Of a DNA stretch of 64,000 bases, positions 1 to 8,800 are shown one piece after another. The stretch covers positions 248,001-312,000 of the forward strand of contig CAVOOW010000004.1 in NCBI GenBank assembly GCA_963697675.1. The letters are read 5' to 3'. The notes under the pieces were generated by a model. That model worked only from the letters and a program-made list of their open reading frames with translations. It searched no databases and was not told the origin of the DNA. This DNA comes from CAVOOW01 sp963697675. GTDB taxonomy: Bacteria; Actinomycetota; Actinomycetes; JACCUZ01. The first letter of the stretch is position 1; every line of letters begins with the position of its first letter. A program made the translations under genes and the position numbers.

Positions 1-24
1 CACTCCGCGAGGCTGCGCTGGGTA

Positions 25-1215
25 GTGTCAGCGCCCATGAGCGCGGGGTTCCACGACGCAGCGAGGCCCGACGCCGACGACGACACAGGCGCCCGGCTGC
101 GGGTGCTGTTCCTGAGCTGGCGCGACCGTGGGCACCCCGAGGCCGGCGGCGCGGAGGCTTTCCTCGACTTCGTCAGCCGTGATCTGGCCGCCCGGGGCCA
201 CGACGTGCAGGTGTTCACCGCGCTCTACCCCGGCGCGCGACCGGACGAGACGCTGGACGGGTGCCGGTTCCGGCGGCGCGGCGGCCGGTTCTCCGTCTAC
301 CCACGTGCAGCACTCGAGCTGCTGCGCCGGCGGCGCAGCTTCGACGTCGTCATCGACGTGCAGAACGGACTGCCGTTCTGGGCCCCGCTGTTCACCAGGA
401 CCCCGGTGCTCAACCTGGTGCACCACGTCCACCGCGAGCAGTGGCCCGAGGTCTTCGGTCCGCTGCGAGCGCGTTTGGGCTGGTGGCTGGAGTCCCGGCT
501 CGCGCCGCGTGTCTACCGTCGGTCTCGCTACATCGTCGTGTCGCACGCGACGAAGCTCGAGCTCACCGAGCTCGGCGTGGACCGCGACCACATCGATGTG
601 GTCTACAGCGGACGAGATCCGCTCGTCGGCTCGGAGTCCGTCGTCCAGGACGAGACCCCCAGCCTCGTCGTGCTGGGCCGCCTCGTGCCGCACAAGCGGG
701 TCGAGCTGGCGATCTCGGCCGTGACAGTGCTGCGCGAGCAGCACCCCGGCATCGTGCTCTCGGTGATCGGCCACGGCTATTGGCTCCCCGAGCTGGAGAG
801 CTACGCCGCCGCCATCGGCGCGACGCCGCAGGTGCGGTTCCTGGGCTTCGTCGACGAGGACGTCAAGAACCGCGTGCTGGCCGCGTCGTGGCTCAACCTC
901 TTGCCGTCGGTGAAGGAAGGCTGGGGGTTGGCCATCATCGAGGCGGCGGCCCACGGCGTGCCGTCCGTCGCCTTCCGGGAGGCGAGTGGCACCACCGAGT
1001 CGATCATCGACGGGACGACCGGGCTGCTCGTCGGGGACGAAGCCGACTTCGTCGAGACGATCAGTGAGCTGCTCACGGACCGGGTCCGGCGCCAGGACAT
1101 GGGCGCCAAGGCGAAGACGTTCTCGGAACAGTTCACCTGGCAGGCGACCACGGACGAGGTCGAGAGACTGCTGCGGGCGACGAGCGGAGTGCCGCTCGAT
1201 CAGCTGCCGTCGTAG
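25..1215 (+). CDS. Glycosyltransferase family 4 protein
   Basis: Predicted cytoplasmic GT-B fold retaining glycosyltransferase that moves a sugar from a nucleotide donor to an envelope glycan precursor; donor and acceptor cannot be told. The N-terminal half has the usual glycine-rich loop (AGGAEAFLDF, about residues 40-50). The C-terminal half has the donor-site strand LVVLGRLVPHKR near residue 215 and the EGWGLAIIE E-x7-E motif near residue 300, followed by GVPSVAFREASG. The length of 396 aa is normal for GT4. The GTG at 25 gives the longest form; an ATG at 37 is equally possible. It faces the minus-strand glycan operon, and its stop overlaps the DUF2613-like gene by 16 bp. Confidence 0.9.
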   Translation: MSAPMSAGFHDAARPDADDDTGARLRVLFLSWRDRGHPEAGGAEAFLDFVSRDLAARGHDVQVFTALYPGARPDETLDGCRFRRRGGRFSVYPRAALELLRRRRSFDVVIDVQNGLPFWAPLFTRTPVLNLVHHVHREQWPEVFGPLRARLGWWLESRLAPRVYRRSRYIVVSHATKLELTELGVDRDHIDVVYSGRDPLVGSESVVQDETPSLVVLGRLVPHKRVELAISAVTVLREQHPGIVLSVIGHGYWLPELESYAAAIGATPQVRFLGFVDEDVKNRVLAASWLNLLPSVKEGWGLAIIEAAAHGVPSVAFREASGTTESIIDGTTGLLVGDEADFVETISELLTDRVRRQDMGAKAKTFSEQFTWQATTDEVERLLRATSGVPLDQLPS

Positions 1216-1364
1216 ACGATCAACGGCTTGTTGACGGGGGCAGACGGCTTGGCCGTGCCGAGGCTGACCAGCGAGAAGGACAGCGCGCCGGCCAGCAGCG
1301 CACCGATGACAGCGCTGACGATCAGCGCAACGAGGACCAGGCCGGCGTCAGGCTCGTCCGTCAT
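1200..1364 (-). CDS. DUF2613-like small membrane peptide (54 aa)
   Basis: This short gene encodes a 54-residue peptide starting MTDEPDAG, with one hydrophobic segment (ALIVSAVIGALLAGALSFS, about residues 13-31) and a short Pro/Ala-rich outer tail. Its start is well supported: AGGAGG lies a few bases upstream of the ATG at 1364, inside the end of the upstream membrane-protein gene, which it overlaps by 17 bp. In mycobacteria and corynebacteria a DUF2613 peptide sits directly by aftD, and this locus also has an AftD-like gene. The family assignment rests on size, topology and context. Function is unknown; an accessory to a membrane glycosyltransferase is plausible. Confidence 0.68.
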   Translation of the reverse strand: MTDEPDAGLVLVALIVSAVIGALLAGALSFSLVSLGTAKPSAPVNKPLIVYDGS

Positions 1365-3096
1365 GACCGCCCTCCTTCGTCTCCGGGTGTCGCTGAAGTC
1401 GCCGAATGCTAGCAGCGCGGCCCCGCCCCGACAGTGCGACCGCGCCGGACGCCGCGAGCAGGGTCAAAAGGCCGATAGCGACACCGACCGCAGGCGGGTG
1501 TCCCTCGGTGTCGGGCTGTGCGCCGGGCACCGCGTACAGGGCGAGCGAGCCGCGCTGCCAGACGATCGGCAGGTCCGTCAGGGCGCCGCGGTCGCCATCC
1601 GGGTCAGGCTGATCGCGCTCGTCGACGACATAGGCGACATGTTCGGCAGCCAGCGCGGGTCCCAATGGACCGCCGTCCCGCAGCACCGCGCGGATGCGCG
1701 CCGCCGAGCCGTCCTCGCCGCGCACCGTCCCGCTCGAGAGGGGCAGGTCGTCGTTGACGATGACCGGCGCATCCAGCCACCGCGGCATCGGGTCGAGCAC
1801 GACACCGTCGTTGTTCCAGGAGAACCGCCGGTACAACGTGAACGGCAGCACGGCGACTGACTCCCCGGGAACCAGCCGCGCGGACACGACGTCCCGCATC
1901 GCCTGCCACTCGGGCGGGTAGTCGGCGGGGGTCAGCCGATCGTGCACGCCCCAGGCCAGGCTCGGCAGCAGTACGAGCGGCGCGAACGCGAGCAGCCACG
2001 CACCCTCCCGCGCATGCCGTGCGGCCCGCTCCGCGGCGAGGCCGGCGCACAGCGCGACCAACAACCCCGCGGGTGCGACGAGCTTCTGCCCGTCACGCAG
2101 CAGCCCGCCGCCGGGGACGTCGGTGATCAGATGACGCATCGCCACGTCGAGCAGCGGCAGCGAGGCGGCGATCGACAGCAGGAAGGCCGCCGCCGCGGCC
2201 GCCAGCACGGCTGTGGCGGTCGATCCCCAGGCGCGGCGCAAGGACGGGAACCCCGTGCCGAGGCAGACCACGACCAGCACCAGTGTCACGGTCGCGACCA
2301 CGACGTTGGCTCGCTCAGCGGGCCACATGGCGCTGTTCCAGATGCCGCCAAGAGTCGCGACGCTGCCGACCACGCCGAGCGGCGTGTCAGCCCGGGAGGC
2401 GAACGCGGCCGCGCCGGCGGGATCCGTGGGCAACCCGCCGGGGCGGGTCAGCGCCGGGATCAGCCACGGCGAGGCGGCACCCAGCACCACGAGCGCGGTC
2501 ACCGCCAACGCCCGCCCTCGTCGACGTACACCCGGGGGCCAGGCGAGGACGACCAACGCGAGCGCGCCCGCGATGACCAGCCCCGTGCTGCCGGTGAGCC
2601 CCGTGACCGCCAGGGTCAGGGCAAGCCGTGGCAACGCCCCCGGCCGCGCGTCGCGGACGTCCCGGGCAAAGCCCAGCACCCACGGCAGGGCGGCGTAGCC
2701 GAGCAGGAACGCCCAGTGGCCGATGACGAGTCGCTCGAGAACGTAGGCGTTCCAGAGGTAGACGCTGGTGGCGACCGTCGCGGGCAGCGGCCGATCGAGC
2801 AACCGGCCGACGCCCCATCCGCCGAGCACGAAGACAGCGAGGAGCAGGATCTTCTGTACGACGTCGCCGGGCAGCAGGTGCGAGGCCAGGACGACGACAA
2901 GGTCGTTGGGCACGGCTCTCGGGACCGACCCATCGGTGCCCAACGTCATCGCGGTCAACGGCTGGTCGGGCACGAAGACCATGTCGTAGGACAACAGGTA
3001 GCCAGGGCGCAGCGCGGGTCCGAGGGCCAGCAGGCCGAGGAGTAGTCCGACAACCAGGCCCGCCGCGCCGGGTGTGACCCGTCGAGCCATCCTCAT
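1348..3096 (-). CDS. Polytopic membrane protein of envelope glycan operon (GT-C-like)
   Basis: A 582-residue integral membrane protein. It opens with a hydrophobic helix (GLVVGLLLGLLALGPAL) and has about ten further hydrophobic segments up to about residue 370. A soluble domain of about 150 residues follows, then a last membrane helix near the C-terminus (AVGVAIGLLTLLAASGAV). Many membrane helices followed by an extracytoplasmic domain is the architecture of GT-C/polyprenyl-phosphate-sugar-dependent glycosyltransferases, and its place between an AftD-like enzyme, GTs and a methyltransferase fits. No catalytic DxD or DE motif could be picked with certainty, so transferase activity is inferred. 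Its ATG overlaps the preceding stop as ATGA, indicating translational coupling. Confidence 0.72.
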   Translation of the reverse strand: MRMARRVTPGAAGLVVGLLLGLLALGPALRPGYLLSYDMVFVPDQPLTAMTLGTDGSVPRAVPNDLVVVLASHLLPGDVVQKILLLAVFVLGGWGVGRLLDRPLPATVATSVYLWNAYVLERLVIGHWAFLLGYAALPWVLGFARDVRDARPGALPRLALTLAVTGLTGSTGLVIAGALALVVLAWPPGVRRRGRALAVTALVVLGAASPWLIPALTRPGGLPTDPAGAAAFASRADTPLGVVGSVATLGGIWNSAMWPAERANVVVATVTLVLVVVCLGTGFPSLRRAWGSTATAVLAAAAAAFLLSIAASLPLLDVAMRHLITDVPGGGLLRDGQKLVAPAGLLVALCAGLAAERAARHAREGAWLLAFAPLVLLPSLAWGVHDRLTPADYPPEWQAMRDVVSARLVPGESVAVLPFTLYRRFSWNNDGVVLDPMPRWLDAPVIVNDDLPLSSGTVRGEDGSAARIRAVLRDGGPLGPALAAEHVAYVVDERDQPDPDGDRGALTDLPIVWQRGSLALYAVPGAQPDTEGHPPAVGVAIGLLTLLAASGAVALSGRGRAASIRRLQRHPETKEGGHDGRA

Positions 3097-3956
3097 GCCG
3101 GTCGTTCCGGACGGCGCGCCGAAACCTCCATCGCCGGACGCATGGTCGCCCGGACGAGGCGGACGAGGATGACCACAGGGGCGCTCACGAGGGCCAGGAT
3201 CCGCGTTGCTCGCAGCGCGAGCACGCCTTCCGGTGGCGGCCGCTTCCAGAGCAGCGCACGCACGCAGCTCGCGGCGTCAACGGCGATGCTGTCGAGAACC
3301 AGCGATCGCACGCGGACGTCGACGAAGCCGGCATCGACAAGCAGCCGGCCGATCGAGCGCGCGCTGAAGAACCGGACGTGGGTCGGGTCCTCGAGCATCC
3401 ACCATCGGCTGCGGAAGGCACGGAAGCTCGCGGAGTCCCCTGCCGGCGTGACCAGAACCAGCTGACCGCCGGGCCGGACGAGATCGTGACACGCGCGGGC
3501 GAACTGCGTTGGGTCGGCGACGTGCTCGATGACATGGACGGCGAACACGAGGTCGAAAGGATCTTGCAGCGGTATGTGCTCGAGCGAGGTCGCATGCAGC
3601 GTCGCGCGTGTGCCGACCACCGGGTCGACGGTCACCTTCAGCGCGCCGGGGTCGGCCCCCGACACGATCGCGCCGCCGTCGAGGAACCGTCGAAGGAGCG
3701 CGCCGGCACCGAAGCCGATCTCGAACACCCTGGCATTGCGCGGTGGGAACCGCCTCGTGAGCCGACGGTAGGTGACGGCAAGCCGCCAGCGGTCGAGCCC
3801 CGGGTCGCCCCCGTAGGCGGGCGACCTTGCCCTTGCGGGCGCTCTCACGATGTCGCGCTCCACGTGGTCGCAGATCGTGCATCGGTCGACCACATCGCGG
3901 CTCCCGATGCGCCATCCGGTCTGCGGGCCGCCGCAGATCTCGCACTCGTGTGTCAC
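3093..3956 (-). CDS. Class I SAM-dependent methyltransferase with N-terminal zinc-ribbon-like cysteines
   Basis: Predicted SAM-dependent methyltransferase (Methyltransf_23 type), 287 aa, probably modifying a sugar in the glycan made by this locus. The N-terminus has two Cys pairs (CEICGG and CTICDH) that resemble a small zinc site. Motif I is VFEIGFGAGALLRRF near residue 75; the post-motif HVIEHVADP and LVRPGGQLVLVTP strand follow. The C-terminal about 70 residues are basic and hydrophobic. A longer open frame runs to 4238, but the GTG at 3956 is chosen because it overlaps the upstream GT4 stop as GTGA and begins directly before the CEIC motif. Its stop overlaps the next ATG as ATGA. Confidence 0.85.
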   Translation of the reverse strand: MTHECEICGGPQTGWRIGSRDVVDRCTICDHVERDIVRAPARARSPAYGGDPGLDRWRLAVTYRRLTRRFPPRNARVFEIGFGAGALLRRFLDGGAIVSGADPGALKVTVDPVVGTRATLHATSLEHIPLQDPFDLVFAVHVIEHVADPTQFARACHDLVRPGGQLVLVTPAGDSASFRAFRSRWWMLEDPTHVRFFSARSIGRLLVDAGFVDVRVRSLVLDSIAVDAASCVRALLWKRPPPEGVLALRATRILALVSAPVVILVRLVRATMRPAMEVSARRPERPA

Positions 3957-5032
3957 GCGCCGTTCTCGATCGAGGAGAATGCCGCGCCGAGCCGACTGGC
4001 CTGGATGGTGCTGTCGTGATCCTCGAGGACGCGTTCCCGGTTGTGCCGGCCCACCTCTTGCCGTCGCGCAGGGTCGGTGAGGAAACCGAGCAGACCCTCG
4101 GCCAGCGCTTCGGCCGAGTTGGCGGTTCTCACGTTCGGCGGCCGGACGGCCTCGTCGTTCGTACCGCAAACCGTGGTGACGACGGGAAGGCCGGCCGCCA
4201 TCGCCTCGATGTAAGCGAGTCCGAACTGCTCGTTCCACTTCCAGGTGGCTCGCGGAGCGGTCACGAAAACCGCTGCGCGGCGAAGCGCGTTCGCGACGTC
4301 TGCGGCGCTGCCGTGGCCCAACATCTCGATGCCGCTGGACGGCTCGGCAGATCGACGGCGGACCAGGCCTTCGAGGGGTCCCGAACCCATCACGAGCAGG
4401 CGGGCCTCCGGTTCAACGTGACGAACCAGTCGCATGGCGTCCATGACGGTGTCGATGCCCTTGTTCGGTGCCAGCGGTGACACAAAGATCGCGACGGGGT
4501 CGAGGACAGCCTGGTCCGCAGGAAGGAACGCGGTGGGGTCTACACCTGGCAGAACGACGCGGATACGCGCATCCTCGACGCCGTGTTCGAGCAGGTGGTT
4601 GCGGGCCGACTCGACGCAACAGATGAGCAGATCGGCATCGAGCGAACGACGGAATGCCTCACGGTACGGGGGCACTCGATAGAGCGGTTGGTTCACGAGG
4701 TTCTCCCACGTGATCACCGCCTGCCGCGTTCCGTGTCGGCGTGCCCACCGGCCGGCCTGGCCGCTGACCAGTGAGCAGAGCTCCAGGGAGGCCACCCAGT
4801 CGAATTCGGGCTCCACGTCGTTGAGGGATCGCAGCCAACCCAGCGCACCGGCCTCGACAAACCTTCGCACCGGACGGCGATAGCGGCTCGCGATCCATTC
4901 CACGCCGGGCTCCGTGCCAGGGGTTCCGATAGCGGTGACCCGGGTCCGCGGCATGCGTGACAGCCAGCTGAGCTCGCGACCGGGCCGCTGGTCGGGAAGC
5001 GAAGCCCAGAGCAGCCGTCGGACGTCGGTCAT
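3953..5032 (-). CDS. Glycosyltransferase family 4 protein
   Basis: A 359-residue GT-B fold glycosyltransferase. The acceptor-side N-terminal domain is followed by a donor-binding domain with the strand VAIFVSPLAPNKGIDTVMDA and the motif EQFGLAYIEAMAAGLPVVTT, which contains the E-x7-E pair that contacts the nucleotide sugar in GT4 enzymes. There is no signal peptide or membrane segment, so it probably acts at the inner face of the membrane. ATGA overlap with the upstream GT2 and GTGA overlap with the downstream methyltransferase show it is part of a coupled operon. Substrate is unknown. Confidence 0.88.
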   Translation of the reverse strand: MTDVRRLLWASLPDQRPGRELSWLSRMPRTRVTAIGTPGTEPGVEWIASRYRRPVRRFVEAGALGWLRSLNDVEPEFDWVASLELCSLVSGQAGRWARRHGTRQAVITWENLVNQPLYRVPPYREAFRRSLDADLLICCVESARNHLLEHGVEDARIRVVLPGVDPTAFLPADQAVLDPVAIFVSPLAPNKGIDTVMDAMRLVRHVEPEARLLVMGSGPLEGLVRRRSAEPSSGIEMLGHGSAADVANALRRAAVFVTAPRATWKWNEQFGLAYIEAMAAGLPVVTTVCGTNDEAVRPPNVRTANSAEALAEGLLGFLTDPARRQEVGRHNRERVLEDHDSTIQASRLGAAFSSIENGA

Positions 5033-5856
5033 TCTTGCCTCGCTCGACGACCTTGGGCAGCGCCGACCGCGTAGGCCGCGGCTTCGGCGGCTCTCAGCCC
5101 GAGCATGCCGAGCGCGTGCGGCGGATCGGCGAGCAGCCGGCGGCGCTGCCGCCAGAAGGCTCGCAGCGTGCCGAGCCCCTGTTCGCGAAGAGCCCCCGGA
5201 TGGGCATGCGCAAAGGTCCGCAGGCTGCGGCCGTAGTAGACCCGCTTCTGCAGGACGTCAAGCAGGGTCAGTCGACCTTCGTCGTGCACAACGCGGATCG
5301 GCGCGAGCGCTACCTCGACTCCCGCTGCGCGAAGCTGATGGCGCAGGCTGGTGTCCTCCGGCCCCGACATGCGCTCATCGAAGCCGTCGAGCTCAGCGAG
5401 CAGGTCCCGGCGCATCAGCCGTGGGTTGTGCAGGGTCTCGTCGTCGACGTAGCAGGACCGTTCGAGCGCCCGGCAGGCACTGAGATAGCCGGCACCGACA
5501 GTCACCTCCGGGAGGGCGACCGCGCTGGCCCCTGCTCCGTCCGCAGTCGCGAGAGCGACGCGGACGCAGTCGGTCGGCAGCACCATGTCGGAGTCGACCC
5601 AGAGGATCCAGTCGGCCCGCGAGTGTGCGATGCCGGCGTTCCGCTGAGCGCTGCGCTCCGGCCCGGACTGCAGGGCGATGTCAGCGAGCTCACGTACTAC
5701 GGCCCAGGTGCCGTCGTCGGAGAAGTTGTCCACGACGATCAACTCGATGCCGGCGACGTCCTGGGCCCGGATAGAGAGCAGGCACTCGCGAATGGTGCGG
5801 ATCGAGTTGCGGGTGGGCACAACGACCGAAGCCACGGTGGGCGGCATGTCAGTCAT
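5029..5856 (-). CDS. Glycosyltransferase family 2 protein
   Basis: GT-A fold inverting glycosyltransferase of 275 aa. The N-terminal strand ASVVVPTRNSIRTIRECL is followed by IELIVVDNFSDDGTW and the metal-binding aspartates WVDSDMVLP near residue 85. A later GPEDTSLRHQLRAAG segment matches the usual acceptor-side ED motif. The frame is open to 5901, but the ATG at 5856 (MTDMPPTVAS) leaves only an 8 bp overlap with the end of the AftD-like gene, so it is the better start. The protein ends without membrane helices. It probably adds one sugar to a lipid-linked intermediate. Confidence 0.87.
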   Translation of the reverse strand: MTDMPPTVASVVVPTRNSIRTIRECLLSIRAQDVAGIELIVVDNFSDDGTWAVVRELADIALQSGPERSAQRNAGIAHSRADWILWVDSDMVLPTDCVRVALATADGAGASAVALPEVTVGAGYLSACRALERSCYVDDETLHNPRLMRRDLLAELDGFDERMSGPEDTSLRHQLRAAGVEVALAPIRVVHDEGRLTLLDVLQKRVYYGRSLRTFAHAHPGALREQGLGTLRAFWRQRRRLLADPPHALGMLGLRAAEAAAYAVGAAQGRRARQE

Positions 5857-8800
5857 CGGCGCCGAGTTTGTCAGACCGGAGGTGCTCGTCACGCACCACA
5901 CCGATGGCGAGCAGCAGCAGCGCGCACGCTGCGAGGCGGTGCGGATAGGGATGGTCGGCGATGAGGGAGGCCGACACCTGTCCCCACATGGGTGCCGTAG
6001 ACACCAGGAACACCAACGGCACAGAGGCCATCAGCACCGCTGCGCAGACCAGAAATGTCTGGCCGCTGGGAGGACGGGGCAACAGCATGCACGCCAGCCC
6101 CAACACTGCGCACGGGATGCCCAGCCAGATCCCGCCGAGAAGGTAGGACGCGATGAGGGCAAGCGCCCACCCGACGCCTTCGGGCAGTCTCCGTCTCGCG
6201 ATCGGCTCGTGGACAACCAGTGCGGGCGGGGCGCCTGCTTGTGATCTTCTGCGCCTGCCACGTGCCGCAAGGACGAGGCAGAGCAGCACCGTCGCGAGGG
6301 ACACCAGGAGGGCGACGTCGGTCCATCGCTGTGGGCCGTAGCGAACCTCGATGCGATGCGCCCCGCGTGGCAACAGCCATCCCGTGGCGTAGCCGTCGAC
6401 GGTGATCGGCGGACCCGCATCGCGTCCGTCCACGGCGGCGTGCCAGCGCGAGTCGAAACCCTCACCCAGCGTCAGGATGAAAGGCGAGTTGGTGTTGGCG
6501 GTCGTGATGTCGTACGCCGGGCCACGGCGGTCATGCACGGATATCTCGGGTGCTGCCGCGTGCACCGGGGAACGAGTGCGGCTGTCGAGCAGGTTGAGCC
6601 GGTCGACGACCCAACCACCGTCGGGTCGCACGGTGTGCCCTCCGCCCGGCAGGCCGAACGCAGCACCGCAAGCGACCCACGGAGCAGGAGCCGCGTTGTG
6701 CAACGGGCGTTGCGGTCGCATCATCAACGGACGCCCGTCGATCGCGGCGACGGCGACGCAGCCCGGAGTCTCGGCGGCGCTGGCGATGTGCGCCGCCCCG
6801 AAGCCGATCTCCGCGATCCGCACGAAGTCGGTCTGCGGGTTCCCAGCCACATCAAGGATCCTCAACCGCAGTCGGCTCGCGGTCGTCTCGGGAAACGAGA
6901 TCCTGGTGACCGCGGGGCCGACGTCGACCTCGCGAACGATCCGACCGTCGATCTCGACGCGGACCCGGGACGCGTACGTGCTCGCCGGTCGTCCCCCAGG
7001 ACCTGTCTGGCGGATGTCGACGTGATTCATCCGCTGGGCAGGTGCAGCAACAGTCAGCGACTGCGGTTGTCCGTCCAGGCTCGGGATCCAAGCGGTCCCC
7101 CGATCTCCGTCGAGCGCCTGTGAGGCTCGCAGGTCGGGAGAGTCGAAGGCTCTCGAACTCGACTCGGCGACCACCGGGCCCCGATATCCGGCTATGCGGT
7201 CCAGGTCGGAGTCCCGTACTTGAGAACTGATCCCGACTACGGCCGATGCGTCGAACGAACGGTCGTCAGGAAGTCGAAAGTCGCGGGCCAGCCACCGCTC
7301 CTCGTCGTCGCCATCGGTGCCAGCGGTTCCGACGGCGCGGCTCATGACGACGTCGAGGGGTGTGCGTGCCAGCATCGCTCTGCCGGCCGTATCGAGCGAG
7401 GCCCCGAGGTCCGCGAGCCGCTCGGGCATCCTCGCCACCCGGGTGACGTGAAAACCCGGAATCGACACCTCGGCAAGACCGACTCTGTTGAACCCGTCTC
7501 CCCTGATCGATGTGGCCTCGACCGTCAGCGATGATGCGCGCACGCCGCCGAGGTCGACGGTCGCCGCACCGACGTCAGGTAGCCGGACCGTGCGACGAGC
7601 GTCGCCGGCCCGGACGGTGACACTGTCGAGGTGGACCGGGCCCAGGAGTGCCTGACTGATCGAGACCTCTCCCAAGGTTTTCGGCTGATCCAGGTGCAGC
7701 GTGATGCTCTCACCGGGTGCATTGCGGAAGTCGCCGAACTGCCAGGACGTTCTCAAGTCGCCGTCAAAGGCGTTCTCGGGCGCGGCGGCGGCGATGGTTC
7801 CGAACGCGCTGCCAACCGCTGTCGCCGTGACCTTCCCTCCACCTTCGACGCTGAGCACCGTCTGGTCGCGGGGAGTGAAGAGCGTTCGGGACGGGCCTGG
7901 GTCCTCGCTCGGGGAGAGGAGAGGGCCTTGTCCGTCTGCCAGTCGGTCGGGCAGTGCGGTGCGTCTCCGGTTCGTGTCGGAGAGCACCAGCGTGCGCTCC
8001 GGCCCCAACAACCTTCGGAACTCGGCTGCGCTGACGTCGCCCAGGTACCGAAAGGCTGGTTGGTCGGTTGTCAGCCCGGCCGCCACCAGGTTGGGCAAGG
8101 CGAAGCCGTCTCCATCGACAAGAAGCATGCCATCGAGACTTTCCGCCCGGGTGATGGCCGAAGGCTGACGAACGCTGTAGTGCTGCAACGGCGGAAGGAC
8201 GGACTCAGCAAACGAGTCGGGCGGGTTCGTCGGCGACGTCGTGTTCTCGCCGGGTTCCCCGAAGTTCTCGATCGGTTGGAGACCGGCGTCTCCGTTCACC
8301 TCCGGCTGGAGCACAGAGGGCCTGGCGCCTGACACGTCCTCCCAGACCATGTCGTTGCGCAGCAGCACGTCGCCGACTCCGAGGTACCTCGAGGCGGCCG
8401 ACAGCGTTCCCGGGGGCAGGGTCGCGTCATTGAGGCCGCCGTCCAGGGCCGCGAGCAGGTTGGCACCGGCTGCCGACGTGACGGGCACGACCGTGCGGAT
8501 CAAGGCGGGTCTTTCGAGAAGTGAGTTGCTGATGTCGTCCGGTCTGGCATCGCTCCACCGGTAGTGGGACTGCACCTCACCTGGCAGGAACCAGACCCGC
8601 TGATTTCCGGGTCCCGCATCCAGCTTCTTGGCCGCCTGCTTCCAATAGCTCGGGATCTCCACGGCGCTGGTGTAGAGGTTCCCCGTGAAGGCCGGCAGCG
8701 TGCTCACAACAACTACGAGGGCGACAAGTGCGCCGATCGCGGCTTGAACGCGTGTGTCCATCGGTTGCCTCGCGACTCGCGCGGCCCCTTCCGCGACGAG

